Source of the DNA: an uncultured Collinsella sp.
GTDB taxonomy: Bacteria; Actinomycetota; Coriobacteriia; Coriobacteriales; Coriobacteriaceae
Reading direction: 5' to 3'
Assembly: GCA_959020035.1 (NCBI GenBank)
Contig: CAUEQX010000013.1
Coordinates: forward strand, 1-20,990
Length of the DNA: 20,990 bases
Of the stretch, positions 20,902 through 20,990 are shown in pieces. The notes beneath the pieces are model-generated. The model ran no database searches, was not told the DNA's origin, and saw only the letters and a program-made list of their open reading frames with translations. Position 1 is the first letter of the stretch. Every line of letters begins with the position of its first letter. Both the position numbers and the translations under genes were made by a program.

Positions 20902-20990
20902 CTACAGCGCGAAGTCGCCGCCGACGAGCGTGGAGACGGGCTCCTCGTGGTAAACGGCGGAGATGGCCTGAGCGAACTCCTCGGCGACCG
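20902..20990 (-). CDS. prs: Ribose-phosphate pyrophosphokinase, C-terminal end (partial)
   Basis: Only the last 28 complete codons are inside the window, on the minus strand, ending with TAG at 20902-20904. The peptide (FAQAISAVYHEEPVSTLVGG and flanks) fits the C-terminus of PRPP synthetase, where an A-x-A-I helix is followed by H-x-x-x-S-(I/V)-S/T-x-L. PRPP is the substrate of PurF, encoded elsewhere in this window. The neighbouring pth supports the call, since prs and pth are often linked in Gram-positive genomes. The gene runs off the window edge. Confidence 0.65.
   Translation of the reverse strand, partial: VAEEFAQAISAVYHEEPVSTLVGGDFAL

Noticed and set aside
1..20990. tRNA, rRNA, CRISPR array, insertion sequence or prophage genes
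   Set aside because: I looked for cloverleaf ends, regularly spaced repeats and transposase or phage motifs and saw none. The repeats present are few and palindromic, not regularly spaced.

Overview
The window is chromosomal DNA from a high-GC Gram-positive anaerobe, most likely a Coriobacteriia member close to Collinsella. This is inferred from the gene set (class B sortase, NfnAB/GltA-type flavoprotein pair, Fe-S cluster PurF, Tat-type lipoprotein binding protein) and the GC-rich codon use. No rRNA or tRNA gene is available to fix the taxon.

Layout. (1) Bases 1-3430 are visibly less GC-rich and look accessory: a 5'-truncated PTS EIID gene, a convergent GntR/UTRA regulator, a divergent HSL-type esterase, and a Phd/YefM-RelE/ParE toxin-antitoxin pair with its own promoter, operator-like palindrome and terminator. 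(2) 3500-5760: a long hairpin, then purE, a class B sortase and a MoaE-like gene, ending at a bidirectional terminator. (3) 5773-7002 (minus): a CmpB-family membrane protein. (4) 7241-10985: purF-purM-purN, ending in a terminator. (5) 11063-13443: an orphan PTS EIIA, a membrane-anchored parvulin-type foldase and a GatB/YqeY protein, then a strong terminator. (6) 13628-16657: a complete polar amino-acid ABC importer (ATPase, Tat-lipoprotein binding protein, two permeases), followed by a cytidylate-kinase-like gene to 17329. (7) 17390-20990 (minus): a terminator, gltA/nfnB, its flavoprotein partner, pth and the last codons of prs.

How the genes work together: PurF, PurM, PurN and PurE supply four steps of de novo IMP synthesis. 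The importer brings in amino acids. The gltA/partner pair would link NADPH/NADH/ferredoxin pools to nitrogen or electron metabolism. Pth and Prs are housekeeping.

The least-explained content lies between genes. At least six intergenic loci from 8956 to 17384 hold palindromes that carry a GGGACAG/CTGTCCC-type core with different arms. One 43-bp form occurs after purF and after pth (39/43 identical), and in both places its first three bases are the stop codon of the gene. Two other intergenic hairpins, with ~30-bp arms (3517-3604 and 20796-20873), have unrelated arms but the same loop motif built round GCGAAGC. No CRISPR array, tRNA, rRNA, transposase or phage gene was seen.
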